From Phytoamicus setariae (GTDB lineage: Bacteria > Pseudomonadota > Alphaproteobacteria > Rhizobiales > Rhizobiaceae), in the NCBI RefSeq assembly GCF_016722925.1, contig NZ_JAEQNC010000008.1, positions 1 to 64,000 on the forward strand: a stretch of 64,000 nucleotides of DNA, given 5' to 3'. How positions within the stretch are numbered: position 1 is the first letter of the stretch; the number at the start of each line of letters is the position of its first letter. Positions 16,934 to 26,531 of this stretch are shown here, in pieces. The notes under the pieces were generated by a model, which searched no databases, had not been told where the DNA came from, and saw nothing but the letters and a program-made list of their open reading frames with translations. Both the position numbers and the translations under genes were made by a program.

Positions 16934-17602
16934 ATGAACATTGCCACAGAAGACACGATTGCCAATCGCATCAGCCGCGTTCTCGCGGACCGGATTATCA
17001 CTGGCGTGCTGGAGCCAGGCAGCAAACTCAGACAGGATCACATTGCCGAGGAGTTCGGTGCCAGCCATGTGCCGGTGCGGGAGGCTTTCCGGCGCCTTGA
17101 AGCTCAGGGGCTTGCCGTCAGCGAGGCGCGCCGTGGCGTGCGGGTCGCATCGTTCTCATTGGCTGAGGTGCAGGAAGTTGCCCGCATGCGCTCGGTTCTG
17201 GAAGGGCTGGCGCTCAGGCACGCGGCGCCGCATTTAACTCCGTTCATTCTGGATAAGGCGGATGCGGCGATGGTGGCAGGCGACGATGCCGCCGACATCA
17301 GGTCATGGGACGAATCGAACCGTCTGTTTCACAGGCTTCTCCTGGTGCCATGCGAGATGCCAAGGCTTTTGGCCGCCATCGACGATCTTCATATGGTTGG
17401 GTCGCGGTTCCTGTTTGCGACCTGGCGCTCCGGATGGGAGCCGAGGGTGGATGCCGACCATCACGCCATTCTCGACTATCTCAGGAAGGGGAAAGTCGAT
17501 CAGGCAGTCGTCGTGCTCGAACGTCACGTTCAGCGAATTGGTCAGAAGCCCATTCAATACGCTTCAGGCGCAACACATGCCGCATTCGCAATCGAGGGAT
17601 AG
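16934..17602 (+). CDS. bioR: BioR, GntR/FadR-type repressor of biotin genes
   Basis: The 222-residue protein has an N-terminal GntR winged helix (ISRVLADRIITGVLEPGSKLRQDHIAEEFGASHVPVREAFRRLEAQGLAV) and a helical FCD domain (VARMRSVLEGLALRHAAP ... WDESNRLFHRLLLVPCEMPRLL ... DADHHAILDYLRKGKVDQAVVVLERHV). Its position before bioB and the exact TTATCTATAA boxes at its own start and before bioB identify it as BioR, the alphaproteobacterial biotin regulator. No ribosome site is visible because the operator abuts the ATG; leaderless translation is possible. Confidence 0.93.
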   Translation: MNIATEDTIANRISRVLADRIITGVLEPGSKLRQDHIAEEFGASHVPVREAFRRLEAQGLAVSEARRGVRVASFSLAEVQEVARMRSVLEGLALRHAAPHLTPFILDKADAAMVAGDDAADIRSWDESNRLFHRLLLVPCEMPRLLAAIDDLHMVGSRFLFATWRSGWEPRVDADHHAILDYLRKGKVDQAVVVLERHVQRIGQKPIQYASGATHAAFAIEG

Positions 17603-17751
17603 GTCTCGGCTCAACCCATTGATTTCCCCCAGGAGTATACCACTTCAGGGGCATCGGCCGGATCCCCTTTGCGACTCTAATCTCCTTCTGGTTGTCTGAC
17701 TCGTCGTTCATTCGCGGAATGGGCGGTTGCCAGTTTGTGTCCTTTGCAAAA

Positions 17752-17761
17752 TTATAGATAA
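17752..17761. promoter_or_regulatory. BioR box before bioB, with a weaker adjacent copy
   Basis: TTATAGATAA is the exact reverse complement of the BioR consensus, 39 bases before the chosen bioB ATG (17801). A degenerate copy, CTATCTATTA (17771-17780, 8 of 10 matches), follows ten bases later and covers an alternative ATG at 17780. Confidence 0.88.
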
Positions 17762-17800
17762 AAATTGATTCTATCTATTATGAAGCAAGGGCGAGATCGC

Positions 17801-18805
17801 ATGTGTCTGAATATTACGGCAAAGAATGATCGTTTTTCCGAAAATCGCGCCTCAAGCCAGACGATCACGCTGGTGGAGGCGCAGATTATCTATAATTCGC
17901 CGTTCAATGATCTTCTCTTCCGTGCACAACAGATTCATCGCCAGCATTTCGATCCGAACGCGGTTCAGATGAGCCGGCTTTTGTCGATCAAGACAGGCGG
18001 CTGTGCGGAAGATTGCGGCTACTGCAGCCAGTCCGCTCATTATCCCACCGGCCTCAAAGCATCGAAGCTGATGGAGGTCGAACGGGTCCTCGACGAGGCG
18101 CGCAAAGCCAGAAAGGGCGGCGCCACCCGCTACTGCATGGGCGCCGCCTGGCGCAATCCCAAGGATCGGGACATGGACGCGTTGGTCGCGATGGTTCAAG
18201 GCGTGCGTTCGCTTGGTCTCGAAACCTGTATGACACTCGGCATGTTGACGCCGGACCAGTCGCTACGTCTCGCGGCTGCGGGGCTCGACTACTACAATCA
18301 CAACATCGATACATCGGAGCGCTATTATTCCGAGATCATTACTACCCGCACATTCGAAGACCGATTGGACACCCTCGCCAATGTTCGCGATGCCGGTATC
18401 AAGGTCTGCGCAGGCGGCATCCTCGGTATGGGCGAAACGGCCGAGGACCGCATTTCCATGCTGGTGACCCTTGCCAATCTGCCAACGCCCCCGGAGAGTG
18501 TGCCGATCAACATGCTGATCCCGATCCCGGGCTCCAGGCTTGAGGATGCTGCCCCGATCGATCCGATTGATTTCGTGCGCGCCATCGCGCTCGCGCGCAT
18601 CCTGATGCCGCGTTCGTATGTGCGTCTGTCCGCCGGCCGCACCGATATGAGCGACGAGACGCAGGCGCTCTGTTTTTTCGCCGGCGCCAATTCGATTTTC
18701 GTCGGCGAGACACTTCTGACAGCGGACAATCCTGGCGAAGATCATGATGCGGCGCTCTTCCGGCGGCTCGGCCTGGTGCCCCTGTCGCTGGAGCCTGCGG
18801 AATGA
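17801..18805 (+). CDS. bioB: Biotin synthase, radical SAM enzyme
   Basis: BioB inserts sulfur into dethiobiotin. The 334-residue protein has the radical SAM cluster motif CAEDCGYC (C68, C72, C75) after the characteristic [14 protein letters not shown], and the internal motifs [26 protein letters not shown] and [13 protein letters not shown] chose ATG 17801, with AGGG upstream; frames from 17765 (TTG) or 17780 run through the operator copies. A further exact BioR box lies inside the coding region at 17886-17895. The gene begins a tightly overlapped operon, bioBFDAZ. Confidence 0.95.
   Translation: MCLNITAKNDRFSENRASSQTITLVEAQIIYNSPFNDLLFRAQQIHRQHFDPNAVQMSRLLSIKTGGCAEDCGYCSQSAHYPTGLKASKLMEVERVLDEARKARKGGATRYCMGAAWRNPKDRDMDALVAMVQGVRSLGLETCMTLGMLTPDQSLRLAAAGLDYYNHNIDTSERYYSEIITTRTFEDRLDTLANVRDAGIKVCAGGILGMGETAEDRISMLVTLANLPTPPESVPINMLIPIPGSRLEDAAPIDPIDFVRAIALARILMPRSYVRLSAGRTDMSDETQALCFFAGANSIFVGETLLTADNPGEDHDAALFRRLGLVPLSLEPAE
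17886..17895. promoter_or_regulatory. Exact BioR-box match inside bioB
   Basis: TTATCTATAA occurs within codons 29-32 (Ile-Ile-Tyr-Asn) of bioB. The encoded residues are part of a conserved BioB segment, so the match may be fortuitous, but its 134-base spacing from the upstream box would permit looping. Confidence 0.45.
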
Positions 18806-19950
18806 GCGAGGCGGGGCTCGCCCGCTACGAGGCCACGATCGCGGGGCTGCGCCGCAAGGCCCGGATCCGGACCCTCGTTCCTCAGAACGGAATTGACTTC
18901 ACTTCCAACGACTATCTGGGGCTCGCCAACGCGCCACGTTTGAAGGCGGCGATATCAGCCGCGCTCGACAGGGGTGTGCCTGCGGGTGTCGGCGGCTCAC
19001 GGCTCCTGCGTGGCAATCATCCTGAGCATGAGGCACTTGAGGTGGAAGCTGCGCGCTTCTTTGGGGCGGAAAGGGTGCTTTACTTCTGTAGCGGATATGC
19101 TGCCAATGTCGCGCTTTTCTCGACCTTGCCACAGCGTGAGGACATCATCGTCCACGACGCGCTGATCCATGCAAGCGTGCATGAAGGTATGTCTCAGAGC
19201 AAGGCGAAGGCAATTTCCGTGCAGCACAACGAAGTCGAGGCTATTGACCGGGCGATCCGGCAATGGCGGCACAGCGGCGGCTCGGGTCATCCATGGATCG
19301 CGGTAGAAAGCCTCTATTCGATGGATGGTGACAGGGCGCCGATTTCCGAGCTTGCGGCGTTGGCTGACCGGCATGATGGCTTTCTCGTGATCGACGAGGC
19401 GCATGCGACGGGCGTGTTCGGGCCAGGCGGCCGCGGGTTCGGCGCGGAACTCCAGCATCGCCAGAATATTCTCGCGCTCCACACTTGCGGCAAGGCACTC
19501 GGCGTCTCCGGCGCGCTGTTGAGCACGCCGACTGTCCTATCTGACTATCTCGTCAACCGTGCCCGTAGTTTTATCTATTCGACGGCGCCATCGCCCTTGA
19601 TGGCAGCCGGTGTTCGGGAAGCGCTACGTATTCTGGCCGATGAGCCGGAGCGGCGGGGCAAGCTCGAGAAGCTCAGGGCGTTTGCCAATGCGCAACTCAA
19701 TTCGGCGCTTGGCATGGACGGAAGCGGTTCGCAAATCCTGCCCGTGATGATCGGCGACAATGCCCGTGCGTTGTGGATCGCCGAGCGGATGCGCGCTGAT
19801 GGGTTCGATATCAGGGCGATCAGGCCGCCAACCGTGCCGGAGGGCACCGCGCGCCTTCGCATTGCCATCACGCTTAATGTCGATGAGGGCCAGATTGCCG
19901 ACATGTTCGAGCGGCTTGCCAGGGTGATCGCGGAGGAGGGGCGACCATGA
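18802..19950 (+). CDS. bioF: 8-amino-7-oxononanoate synthase
   Basis: This PLP enzyme condenses pimeloyl-ACP (or -CoA) with L-alanine. The 382-residue protein has [43 protein letters not shown] (D198, H201) and the Schiff-base lysine in [12 protein letters not shown] (K231). Its ATG overlaps the bioB stop by four bases (ATGA), so the two are translationally coupled. Confidence 0.95.
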   Translation: MSEAGLARYEATIAGLRRKARIRTLVPQNGIDFTSNDYLGLANAPRLKAAISAALDRGVPAGVGGSRLLRGNHPEHEALEVEAARFFGAERVLYFCSGYAANVALFSTLPQREDIIVHDALIHASVHEGMSQSKAKAISVQHNEVEAIDRAIRQWRHSGGSGHPWIAVESLYSMDGDRAPISELAALADRHDGFLVIDEAHATGVFGPGGRGFGAELQHRQNILALHTCGKALGVSGALLSTPTVLSDYLVNRARSFIYSTAPSPLMAAGVREALRILADEPERRGKLEKLRAFANAQLNSALGMDGSGSQILPVMIGDNARALWIAERMRADGFDIRAIRPPTVPEGTARLRIAITLNVDEGQIADMFERLARVIAEEGRP

Positions 19951-20585
19951 CGCCTCGCTTTGTCGTCTCCGGCACAGATACCGGCATCGGCAAAACGATG
20001 CTGGCCGCAGCGCTCACCGATGCATTGGGCGGCTATTATTGGAAGCCCGTTCAGTCCGGGCTCGACGAGAAAACCGACAGCGAGACGGTCTCGCGGCTCG
20101 GGCGAATCCCGCGGGAACGCATTGTTCCGGAAGCCTATCGTCTCATAACGCCGGCTTCACCGCATCTTTCAGCCCGGATCGATGGCGTTGTCATCGACCC
20201 CGCACGCCTCGTTCCTCCGGTCACGGACGGAGCGCTGGTGATCGAAGGCGCGGGAGGTCTACTGGTGCCGCTTTCGGAGGGGGTGGTCTTCGCCGATATC
20301 TTCGCCCTCTGGCAGATCCCGGTCATCCTATGCGCCAGGACGTCATTGGGGACGATCAACCACACGCTGCTTTCGCTGGAAGCGCTGAGACATCGGGCTA
20401 TTCCGGTGTTCGGCGTCGCCTTCATCGGCGATGAGAACCGCGAGACGCAACGGATCATCACCAAGCTCGGAGGCACCCGCTCGCTTGGTCGTTTGCCCCT
20501 GCTGCAGCCGGTCATTGCCGATACTCTCCGGGATGCCTTCCGGGAGAATTTCGACCTGGCCTGTTTTACGGAGACCTTCGCATGA
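19947..20585 (+). CDS. bioD: Dethiobiotin synthetase
   Basis: The 212-residue protein is an ATP-dependent carboxylase closing the ureido ring. It has the P-loop [13 protein letters not shown] near residues 8-20, [17 protein letters not shown], and [14 protein letters not shown]. Start and stop overlap bioF and bioA by four bases each. Confidence 0.95.
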   Translation: MTPRFVVSGTDTGIGKTMLAAALTDALGGYYWKPVQSGLDEKTDSETVSRLGRIPRERIVPEAYRLITPASPHLSARIDGVVIDPARLVPPVTDGALVIEGAGGLLVPLSEGVVFADIFALWQIPVILCARTSLGTINHTLLSLEALRHRAIPVFGVAFIGDENRETQRIITKLGGTRSLGRLPLLQPVIADTLRDAFRENFDLACFTETFA

Positions 20586-21847
20586 CCCGCTCGCCCGTCT
20601 GGCACCCCTTCACCCAGCATGCGCTGGAGCCGCCGATGAAACGTATCGTCGCGACAGAAGGCGCCTATCTCACCGATGAAAACGGCCATCGCATGCTCGA
20701 TGCCATTTCGTCGTGGTGGGTCATCACGCACGGTCATCGCCATCCTACAATCATGCAGGCAATTCGTACGGCGACTGAAACTTACGACCAGATCATCTTC
20801 GCCGAATACACGCATGCCCCCGCCGAGCAACTCGCCAGGGGCCTGATCGAAATTGCGCCGGCCGGCTTGCAGCATGTGTTCTACTCGGACAGTGGCTCGA
20901 CGGCAGTGGAGGTGGCGCTCAAGATGGCGCTCGGTTACTTCCACAATTCTGGCACGCCACGCAACCGGATCGTGGTGATGGAGCATGGCTATCACGGTGA
21001 TACGATCGGCACCATGTCGACGGGTGCGCGCGGTGTGTTCAATGCTGCCTATGAGCCGTTGCTGTTCGGTGTCGATCAACTGCCATTTCCCGAACCGGGT
21101 GATGAACAAGCGACGCTTGCTGCTTTCGAAACGTACTGTAAATCCGGAGGTGTTGCTGCCTTGCTGATCGAGCCCCTGGTCCTGGGTGCCGGCGGTATGA
21201 AGATGTATGACGCGAAGGTGCTTGCCGGACTGAAAGAGATTGCCAGCCGCTATGGTTGCCTGTTCATCGCCGATGAAGTGATGACGGGCTGGGGCCGGAC
21301 CGGCGCCATGTTTGCCTGCGAGCAGGCGGGAATCTTGCCGGACATAATGTGTACGTCCAAGGGACTCACCGGCGGCGCGTTGCCGCTCGCGGCGACGCTC
21401 TGCACCGGAGAAATATTTGACGCCCACCTTTCCACGGACCGGCGCAAGACCTTCTTTCATTCGAGTTCCTATACGGCAAACCCGATCGCCTGCGCGGCCG
21501 CCGTCGCCAATCTTGAGGTCTGGCGGACGGAACCGGTCGGGGAACGAATTCACGGCATTGGACAATTTCACAGAACGAGACTTTCCAGGTTCGAAGGTGA
21601 CAAACGTTTTGCCAACATCCGACAGGCCGGAACGATCGCTGCACTCGATCTCAAAGTGCCCGCTGGCGGCTATCTCGCCGAAGTCGGGCCGCGGATGAGG
21701 GCTCTGTTCCGGGAACGTGGACTGCTCATCCGTCCACTCGGCAATGTCATCTATCTAATGCCGCCCTATTGCGTGAGTGAGTCCGATCTCGACCGCGCTT
21801 ATGACGCTATCGATGAGGTTGCCTCCACCGTGCTGGGACAGGGCTGA
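20582..21847 (+). CDS. bioA: Adenosylmethionine--8-amino-7-oxononanoate aminotransferase
   Basis: The 421-residue class III aminotransferase has HPFTQHAL at the N-terminus, [33 protein letters not shown] (catalytic Asp in IADEV) and the PLP lysine in CTSKGLTGG (K260). It converts KAPA to DAPA with S-adenosylmethionine as amino donor. It is coupled to bioD upstream and bioZ downstream (TGATG). Confidence 0.95.
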   Translation: MTRSPVWHPFTQHALEPPMKRIVATEGAYLTDENGHRMLDAISSWWVITHGHRHPTIMQAIRTATETYDQIIFAEYTHAPAEQLARGLIEIAPAGLQHVFYSDSGSTAVEVALKMALGYFHNSGTPRNRIVVMEHGYHGDTIGTMSTGARGVFNAAYEPLLFGVDQLPFPEPGDEQATLAAFETYCKSGGVAALLIEPLVLGAGGMKMYDAKVLAGLKEIASRYGCLFIADEVMTGWGRTGAMFACEQAGILPDIMCTSKGLTGGALPLAATLCTGEIFDAHLSTDRRKTFFHSSSYTANPIACAAAVANLEVWRTEPVGERIHGIGQFHRTRLSRFEGDKRFANIRQAGTIAALDLKVPAGGYLAEVGPRMRALFRERGLLIRPLGNVIYLMPPYCVSESDLDRAYDAIDEVASTVLGQG

Positions 21848-22836
21848 TGGTCTCCGCCTGCGCTTCCCGGCTTGTCGGTTTTGGCCATGCTGTTCCTGGC
21901 CGTCGCGTGGAGAATGCGGAGATCGAGAAGCAATTGGGTCTTGAGGATGGCTGGATCGAGCGTAGAACCGGTATCCGGACACGACATTGGGCCGAGGATG
22001 GGGACACGCTGAGCAGTCTGGCCGCAAAGGCCGGGAAGATGGCGCTTGACGATGCGGGAATTGCGCCGCAGGAAATCGCGCTGACGCTGCTCGCAACCTC
22101 GACGCCTGACCACCTGCTGCCGCCGTCGGCGCCGCTTCTGGCACATCGCCTGGGCCTCACGAACGCCGGGGCCATCGATCTGGCCGGCGCCTGTTCAGGT
22201 TTTCTCTACGCACTGACCCTGGCCGATGGCTTCGTCCGTACTCATGGTCGCGCGGTGCTGGTGGTCGCCGCCAATATCCTCAGCCGCCGCATCAATCCCG
22301 CCGAAAGGGCGAGTGCCATCCTTTTTGCGGATGCCGCCGGCGCCGTGGTATTGGCTCCGACGCGTGATCGTGGGAGCGGCGTTCTAGCGGCGGAATTGGC
22401 CGCAGACGGCAGTGGCTATGAACTGATTACCATCCCAGCCGGCGGCAGCAACAGGCCGTTCGCCAGCGACATAGCTGCGGAAGAGTTCCTGATGACAATG
22501 CGGGACGGCCGTGAGGTGTTTTCGCGCGCAGTCGCCCTGATGACAAAAACCTCTCGCAAGGCACTGGAGCAGGCGGGGTTAAATGCCTCAGACGTCACTC
22601 GATTTATTCCGCATCAGGCCAATGCGCGAATGTTCGACGCGGTCTGCGACACCCTTGGCATCGAGCCCACAAGGACAGTTCGCACAATCGAAACTTTTGG
22701 CAATTCTTCCGCTGCAACCATCCCGCTATCGCTGTCCATCGCGAATGGACAGCGGCGGTTGGAGTCTGGAGAAAAACTGTTGCTCACCGCTGCAGGGGCG
22801 GGATTGACAGGTGGTGCGATCGTCCTCGGCACGTAG
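21847..22836 (+). CDS. bioZ: BioZ, KAS III-like enzyme starting the pimeloyl precursor
   Basis: The 329-residue protein has the KAS III (FabH) fold with Cys116 (LAGACSGF), His256 ([10 protein letters not shown]) and Asn286 ([10 protein letters not shown]). In Agrobacterium, BioZ has been shown to condense a glutaryl-CoA unit from lysine breakdown with malonyl-ACP, giving a C7 pimeloyl-ACP precursor without BioC/BioH. Its place as last gene of a BioR-controlled bioBFDA operon supports that role over general fatty acid synthesis. The ATG overlaps the bioA stop by one base. Confidence 0.92.
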   Translation: MVSACASRLVGFGHAVPGRRVENAEIEKQLGLEDGWIERRTGIRTRHWAEDGDTLSSLAAKAGKMALDDAGIAPQEIALTLLATSTPDHLLPPSAPLLAHRLGLTNAGAIDLAGACSGFLYALTLADGFVRTHGRAVLVVAANILSRRINPAERASAILFADAAGAVVLAPTRDRGSGVLAAELAADGSGYELITIPAGGSNRPFASDIAAEEFLMTMRDGREVFSRAVALMTKTSRKALEQAGLNASDVTRFIPHQANARMFDAVCDTLGIEPTRTVRTIETFGNSSAATIPLSLSIANGQRRLESGEKLLLTAAGAGLTGGAIVLGT

Positions 22837-22927
22837 CTGTCTGCGAAAATGGCGCATTGACTTGTTTTTGTCGCAAAATCTTCGCAGTAGAGAAATGCCG
22901 CCAGACGCTTGCTGATCCGATTGATGA

Positions 22928-23208
22928 GGCCGCGGGGGCTTGCCGAAACGCATCGTCATGGACAAGCTTCGCTCCTACGGTGCGGCACGGCGTCAGCTCA
23001 TGCCTACGGTCGAGCACCGATCACACAAAGGCTTGAATAACCGCGCCGTAAATTCACAACCGACTCTGCGAAAGCGCGAGCGTGCGATGCAAGCGGTCCG
23101 AAATCTCTTCGTCCCGCCACGCTAGAAGCACTCAGCCATTGCCGTCCATCTGCATCGCCTCAGAGCGATCGCACATTGGAAGGCGGTCACCGGGACGGCG
23201 GCCTGATC
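22928..23208 (+). pseudogene. Relic of an IS6-type transposase (C-terminal part)
   Basis: One frame reads LPKRIVMDKLRSYGAARRQLMPTVEHRSHKGLNNRAVNS, followed by a Q/R-rich segment, RERAMQAVRNLFVPPR, an in-frame TAG at 23119-23121 or thereabouts, then KHSAIAVHLHRLRAIAHWKAVTGTAA. This resembles the C-terminal part of rhizobial IS6-family transposases (DKLRSYGAA, VEHR, GLNNRAENS). The N-terminal catalytic part is absent and there is an internal stop, so it is inactive. No intact terminal inverted repeats were seen. Confidence 0.75.
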
Positions 23209-23420
23209 CGAGCAGCAGCGCAGATGTCCCGCGCCTAGAAAGCGGCGCTGACGGTCAGGTGTCCGGAGACGAAGCCACCGGCCGTCAGAATCCGGCCTTC
23301 GAGCGATGTCATGGAAATTATGCTCCACAGTACGATTTACAAACAAAAGATTATGTTGTTATAACCTATCTCGGAAATGCGCACTACCCGATAAATTCAC
23401 AGCACATTCCGAGGGGAAAA
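23209..23420. promoter_or_regulatory. Upstream region of the sugar ABC operon
   Basis: About 210 bases separate the transposase relic from the binding-protein gene. The stretch is AT-rich near 23330-23410 (ACAAACAAAAGATTATG), as expected for a promoter, and ends in a GAGGGG ribosome site. No exact operator palindrome was identified. Confidence 0.35.
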
Positions 23421-24713
23421 ATGAAAACTTTGACCGGAATCACTTTGGCGGGGGCACTTGCAGCGTCCCTATTTGCGCCTTTTGCCGCCAATGCCCAGGA
23501 CATCGAGCTCACGTATCTCACCCACTGGTCGCCCGAAACCGTCGCACTTCTCGAGAAGGCGGCGGGCGCCTACAGTTCCCAGCATCCGGGCGTCACCGTA
23601 TCGGTCCGCGCGGTGCCGTTCGGTGACCTCCTGACGACCATCCGCTCGGGCGGCGCGCCGACTATTGCCAGCATCTACGACCTCTGGCTGCCCGAACTCG
23701 TGCGCGACGGGCTTGTCGCGCAGGCGCCGGAAGCCGTTGCCAAGGATGTCCAGGCCAACTGGTCCGAAGGCATCGCCGCGGCTGCGGGTGTCAAGGGAAC
23801 GATCTACGGCATTCCCAACGAAATCAACGTCTACGCCCTGAACTACAACAAGGCGCTCTTCAAGGAAGCGGGCATCGAAAAGCCTCCGGCGACATGGGCG
23901 GAGTTCAAGGACGCGGCCGCCAAGCTGACCAAGAAAAATGGCGATCAAGTCACCCAGCAGGGTTTTGGCTTCATCAATTCGTGGGCGGCAGGCGTCGTTC
24001 ATCCCTTCGCCTCGCTGCTGGCCTCGAATGGCGGCAACCTGATCGAGGACGGCAAACCCAAGCTCGACAGCCAGGCGGCCAAGGAGACATTCGAGCTCTA
24101 CGATACCTTCGTCAAGGACGGCTATTCGGTTCCCGCCATGGGCACGGCCGACGCCAACACGACGGGTCCGTTCCTCGACAATTTCGTTTCCGGCAAGACC
24201 GGCATGATCATCATGGCCAACTGGTGGGAAAGCGCGCTGAAGGCCGGCATGGGCGACAAGTTCGCCGATATCGGCACGGCGCCCATCCCGGTCGGCCCGA
24301 GCGGCGACAAGGCTCACTCCATCTCCTATTCTTGGATGACCGTCGTCAACGCGTCTGCCAGCGACGCCGAACGCACGGCCGCCTGGGACTTCCTGGCCTG
24401 GCTGAATGGCCAGGGTTCCGGCGAGAAGGGCGCATCGGCGATGGCCGACATCCTGCAGTCCATGGGCATCTTGCCATCGCGGACCTCGGACATCGCCGCC
24501 TACAAGGATGCGCTTGGCCGTCCGTTCCTCGAAGGCTACGTCGCCTCGCTGGCCGATGCGCGCGCCTTCCCGGTGGTGCTCGGCGGGCAGGAATTCTCCG
24601 AGGAAATCCAGCAGACGCTCGAGCAGCTCGAATACGGCAAGCTCTCGGCTGCTGACGCCCAGAAGAACGTGCAGGAAAACGCCACGTCTATCCTCGAACG
24701 CGCAGCCCAGTAA
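23421..24713 (+). CDS. Family 1 (sugar) ABC transporter binding protein
   Basis: The 430-residue protein has a signal peptide (MKTLTGITLAGALAASLFAPFAANAQ) and the UgpB/MalE-like SBP_bac_1 pattern: IELTYLTHWSPETVALLEKAAGAYSSQHPGVTVSVRAVPFGDLLT, IYGIPNEINVYALNYNKALFKEAGIEKPPATWAEF, and MIIMANWWESALKAG. The open frame extends far upstream, but ATG 23421 follows GAGGGGAAAA and begins the signal peptide. It starts an operon with two permeases, a ROK-type kinase, a GntR regulator, a SIS protein and the ATPase at 29119. The substrate is probably a sugar or amino sugar. Confidence 0.92.
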   Translation: MKTLTGITLAGALAASLFAPFAANAQDIELTYLTHWSPETVALLEKAAGAYSSQHPGVTVSVRAVPFGDLLTTIRSGGAPTIASIYDLWLPELVRDGLVAQAPEAVAKDVQANWSEGIAAAAGVKGTIYGIPNEINVYALNYNKALFKEAGIEKPPATWAEFKDAAAKLTKKNGDQVTQQGFGFINSWAAGVVHPFASLLASNGGNLIEDGKPKLDSQAAKETFELYDTFVKDGYSVPAMGTADANTTGPFLDNFVSGKTGMIIMANWWESALKAGMGDKFADIGTAPIPVGPSGDKAHSISYSWMTVVNASASDAERTAAWDFLAWLNGQGSGEKGASAMADILQSMGILPSRTSDIAAYKDALGRPFLEGYVASLADARAFPVVLGGQEFSEEIQQTLEQLEYGKLSAADAQKNVQENATSILERAAQ

Positions 24714-24771
24714 GCGGCAGCGCTCGCGGTGGATTGCGCATGCAGTCCACCGCAATCACCGGAAAGCAGGC

Positions 24772-25665
24772 ATGAACCGCGCATTGAAGCATCCCACCTT
24801 CGTCATGGTATCACCGGCGGTCGTGCTGATCGGGGTGTTCATCTTCATACCGATGGCGCTCACCATATGGTTGTCGTTTCACCAATGGTCGACGCAGACG
24901 AGTTTCGGCACGGCTCGTTTCGTGGGTCTGCGGAATTACGAGGATCTGTTCGGAACGCTTTCGGCGGGCCGCGACTTCCGCGGCGCCTTCATCAACACCG
25001 CGATATATACCGCGCTGTCGGTGGTGGTCATCCTGCCGCTTTCCGTGGCCCTGGGTCTCCTGGTCTACCAGACCCGCGTCGCGGGCGGGCAGCTGCTGCG
25101 CGCTATCCTGTTTTCCACCTACATGGTGCCGATGATTGCCGTGGCTCTGGTCTGGTCCAAGCTCTATTCGCCCACCGAAGGGCCCATAAACCAGATCTTC
25201 GCGTGGTTCGGGCTTGCGCCGCAGCCGTGGCTTTCGTCACCCGATACCGCGCTTGTCTCGATCGTCGTTCTCAATGTCTGGCAGCAGGTCGGTTATTTCA
25301 CAGTGCTGGCCATCGCCGGCATGACCCAGATCCCCTCGACGCTCTATGAAGCGGCAAAGGTGGATGGGGCCAATCCGGTCCAGGAATTCTTCGGCGTGAC
25401 GCTGCCGCTGCTCAAGCGGACCTTGTTGTTCAGCACCGTCATTGCCGTTATTAACGCCGTGCAAGTGTTCGAGCCAGTCGCGCTGATCACGCAGGGCGGG
25501 CCTGCAAACGCAACCAGTGTTCTGACCTTCTATATCCGCCGCGTCGGCATAGAGCGCGCCCAGGGCGGGCTCGGCTCCGCCATGGCGGTCATGCTGATGC
25601 TGTCGCTGATCGTGGTCATCGTCTTCATCTTTACGCTTGCGCGTGAAAAGGGAGAAGAAAAATGA
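24772..25665 (+). CDS. Sugar ABC transporter permease (MalF/UgpA type)
   Basis: The 297-residue inner-membrane protein has six predicted hydrophobic segments, starting with MVSPAVVLIGVFIFIPMALTIWLSF, and the permease EAA-loop motif YEAAKVDGANPVQEFFGVTLPLLKRTL that contacts the ATPase. ATG 24772 is preferred to a far upstream in-frame start that would run through the binding-protein gene. Its stop overlaps the next permease start (25662-25665). Confidence 0.92.
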   Translation: MNRALKHPTFVMVSPAVVLIGVFIFIPMALTIWLSFHQWSTQTSFGTARFVGLRNYEDLFGTLSAGRDFRGAFINTAIYTALSVVVILPLSVALGLLVYQTRVAGGQLLRAILFSTYMVPMIAVALVWSKLYSPTEGPINQIFAWFGLAPQPWLSSPDTALVSIVVLNVWQQVGYFTVLAIAGMTQIPSTLYEAAKVDGANPVQEFFGVTLPLLKRTLLFSTVIAVINAVQVFEPVALITQGGPANATSVLTFYIRRVGIERAQGGLGSAMAVMLMLSLIVVIVFIFTLAREKGEEK

Positions 25666-26531
25666 CCGTGGTTACAGGTCGCACCTTCAAAATTCGCCGT
25701 GCCCGCCGGCGCACGGTCGACGTGCTGCTGTTTGTCCTCATCATCCTCGTTGCCGTCGCATCTGCCTTTCCGCTTGTCTGGATGGTGCTTTCGAGCCTGA
25801 AGACACCGGCAGAAAGTATGCAGACGCCGCCGGTCTGGCTGCCGGGCTCCCCATCGCTGGCCGTCTATGGCGAAGTCGCCTCGGTCATCGATGCCGGCCG
25901 CTCGTTCTGGAATTCCGCCGTCATCGCCACGACCGCGACGGCGGGCATTCTCGTCACCTCGCTGATGGCCGGCTATGCATTTGCGAAATATCGCTTCTTC
26001 GGCCGGGACCTCTTGTTTGCCGTGCTCATCTCGACGATGTTTCTACCGCCGATCGTCACCCTTATCCCGCTCTATCGCATGGTTTCCGCGATGGAGCTGA
26101 ATGCCAGCCTGATCGGGGTCATCCTGCCCAATCTCGCCAATGCATTCGGTATCTTCCTGATGCGGCAGTTCATTGCCGGCATCCCCGACGACCTGATCGA
26201 TGCGGCCCGCGTCGACGGAGCCTCGGAGCTCCGCATCGTCTTCTCGGTCGTGGCGCCTTCGATCATTCCGGCAATCGCGGCGCTGGCGCTGTTCGCCTTC
26301 GTCTATCACTGGAACACCTATCTTTGGCCGCTGACCATCCTGCAGGGCAACACAGAAAACTACCCGATCGTCATCAGCCTCAGCCGCCTGCTGAGCTACA
26401 ATCGCGGAGCGCTGAACACTAACCTGGTCATGGCCGGGGCGACGCTCGCGGTCCTGCCGCCGCTGGTGCTGTTTGTCTTCCTGCAGCGGTTCTTTGTCGA
26501 CAGCATCGTCAGCGCGGGGGTCAAGGGATGA
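25662..26531 (+). CDS. Sugar ABC transporter permease (MalG/UgpE type)
   Basis: The 289-residue protein begins with a basic cytoplasmic segment, then DVLLFVLIILVAVASAFPLVWMVLSSLKTP, and carries the EAA loop IDAARVDGASELRIVFSVVAPSIIPAIAAL. It pairs with the permease upstream, to which it is coupled by an ATGA overlap, and overlaps the kinase gene downstream by four bases. Confidence 0.92.
   Translation: MTVVTGRTFKIRRARRRTVDVLLFVLIILVAVASAFPLVWMVLSSLKTPAESMQTPPVWLPGSPSLAVYGEVASVIDAGRSFWNSAVIATTATAGILVTSLMAGYAFAKYRFFGRDLLFAVLISTMFLPPIVTLIPLYRMVSAMELNASLIGVILPNLANAFGIFLMRQFIAGIPDDLIDAARVDGASELRIVFSVVAPSIIPAIAALALFAFVYHWNTYLWPLTILQGNTENYPIVISLSRLLSYNRGALNTNLVMAGATLAVLPPLVLFVFLQRFFVDSIVSAGVKG

Noticed and set aside
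17765-17800. TTG 17765 or ATG 17780 as start of bioB
   Set aside because: Both fall in the operator region and have no ribosome site; ATG 17801 has AGGG upstream and fits the conserved N-terminus.
20135-21571. A 478-codon open frame antisense to bioD/bioA
   Set aside because: bioD and bioA are unmistakable on the plus strand; the antisense frame has no domain or ribosome site.
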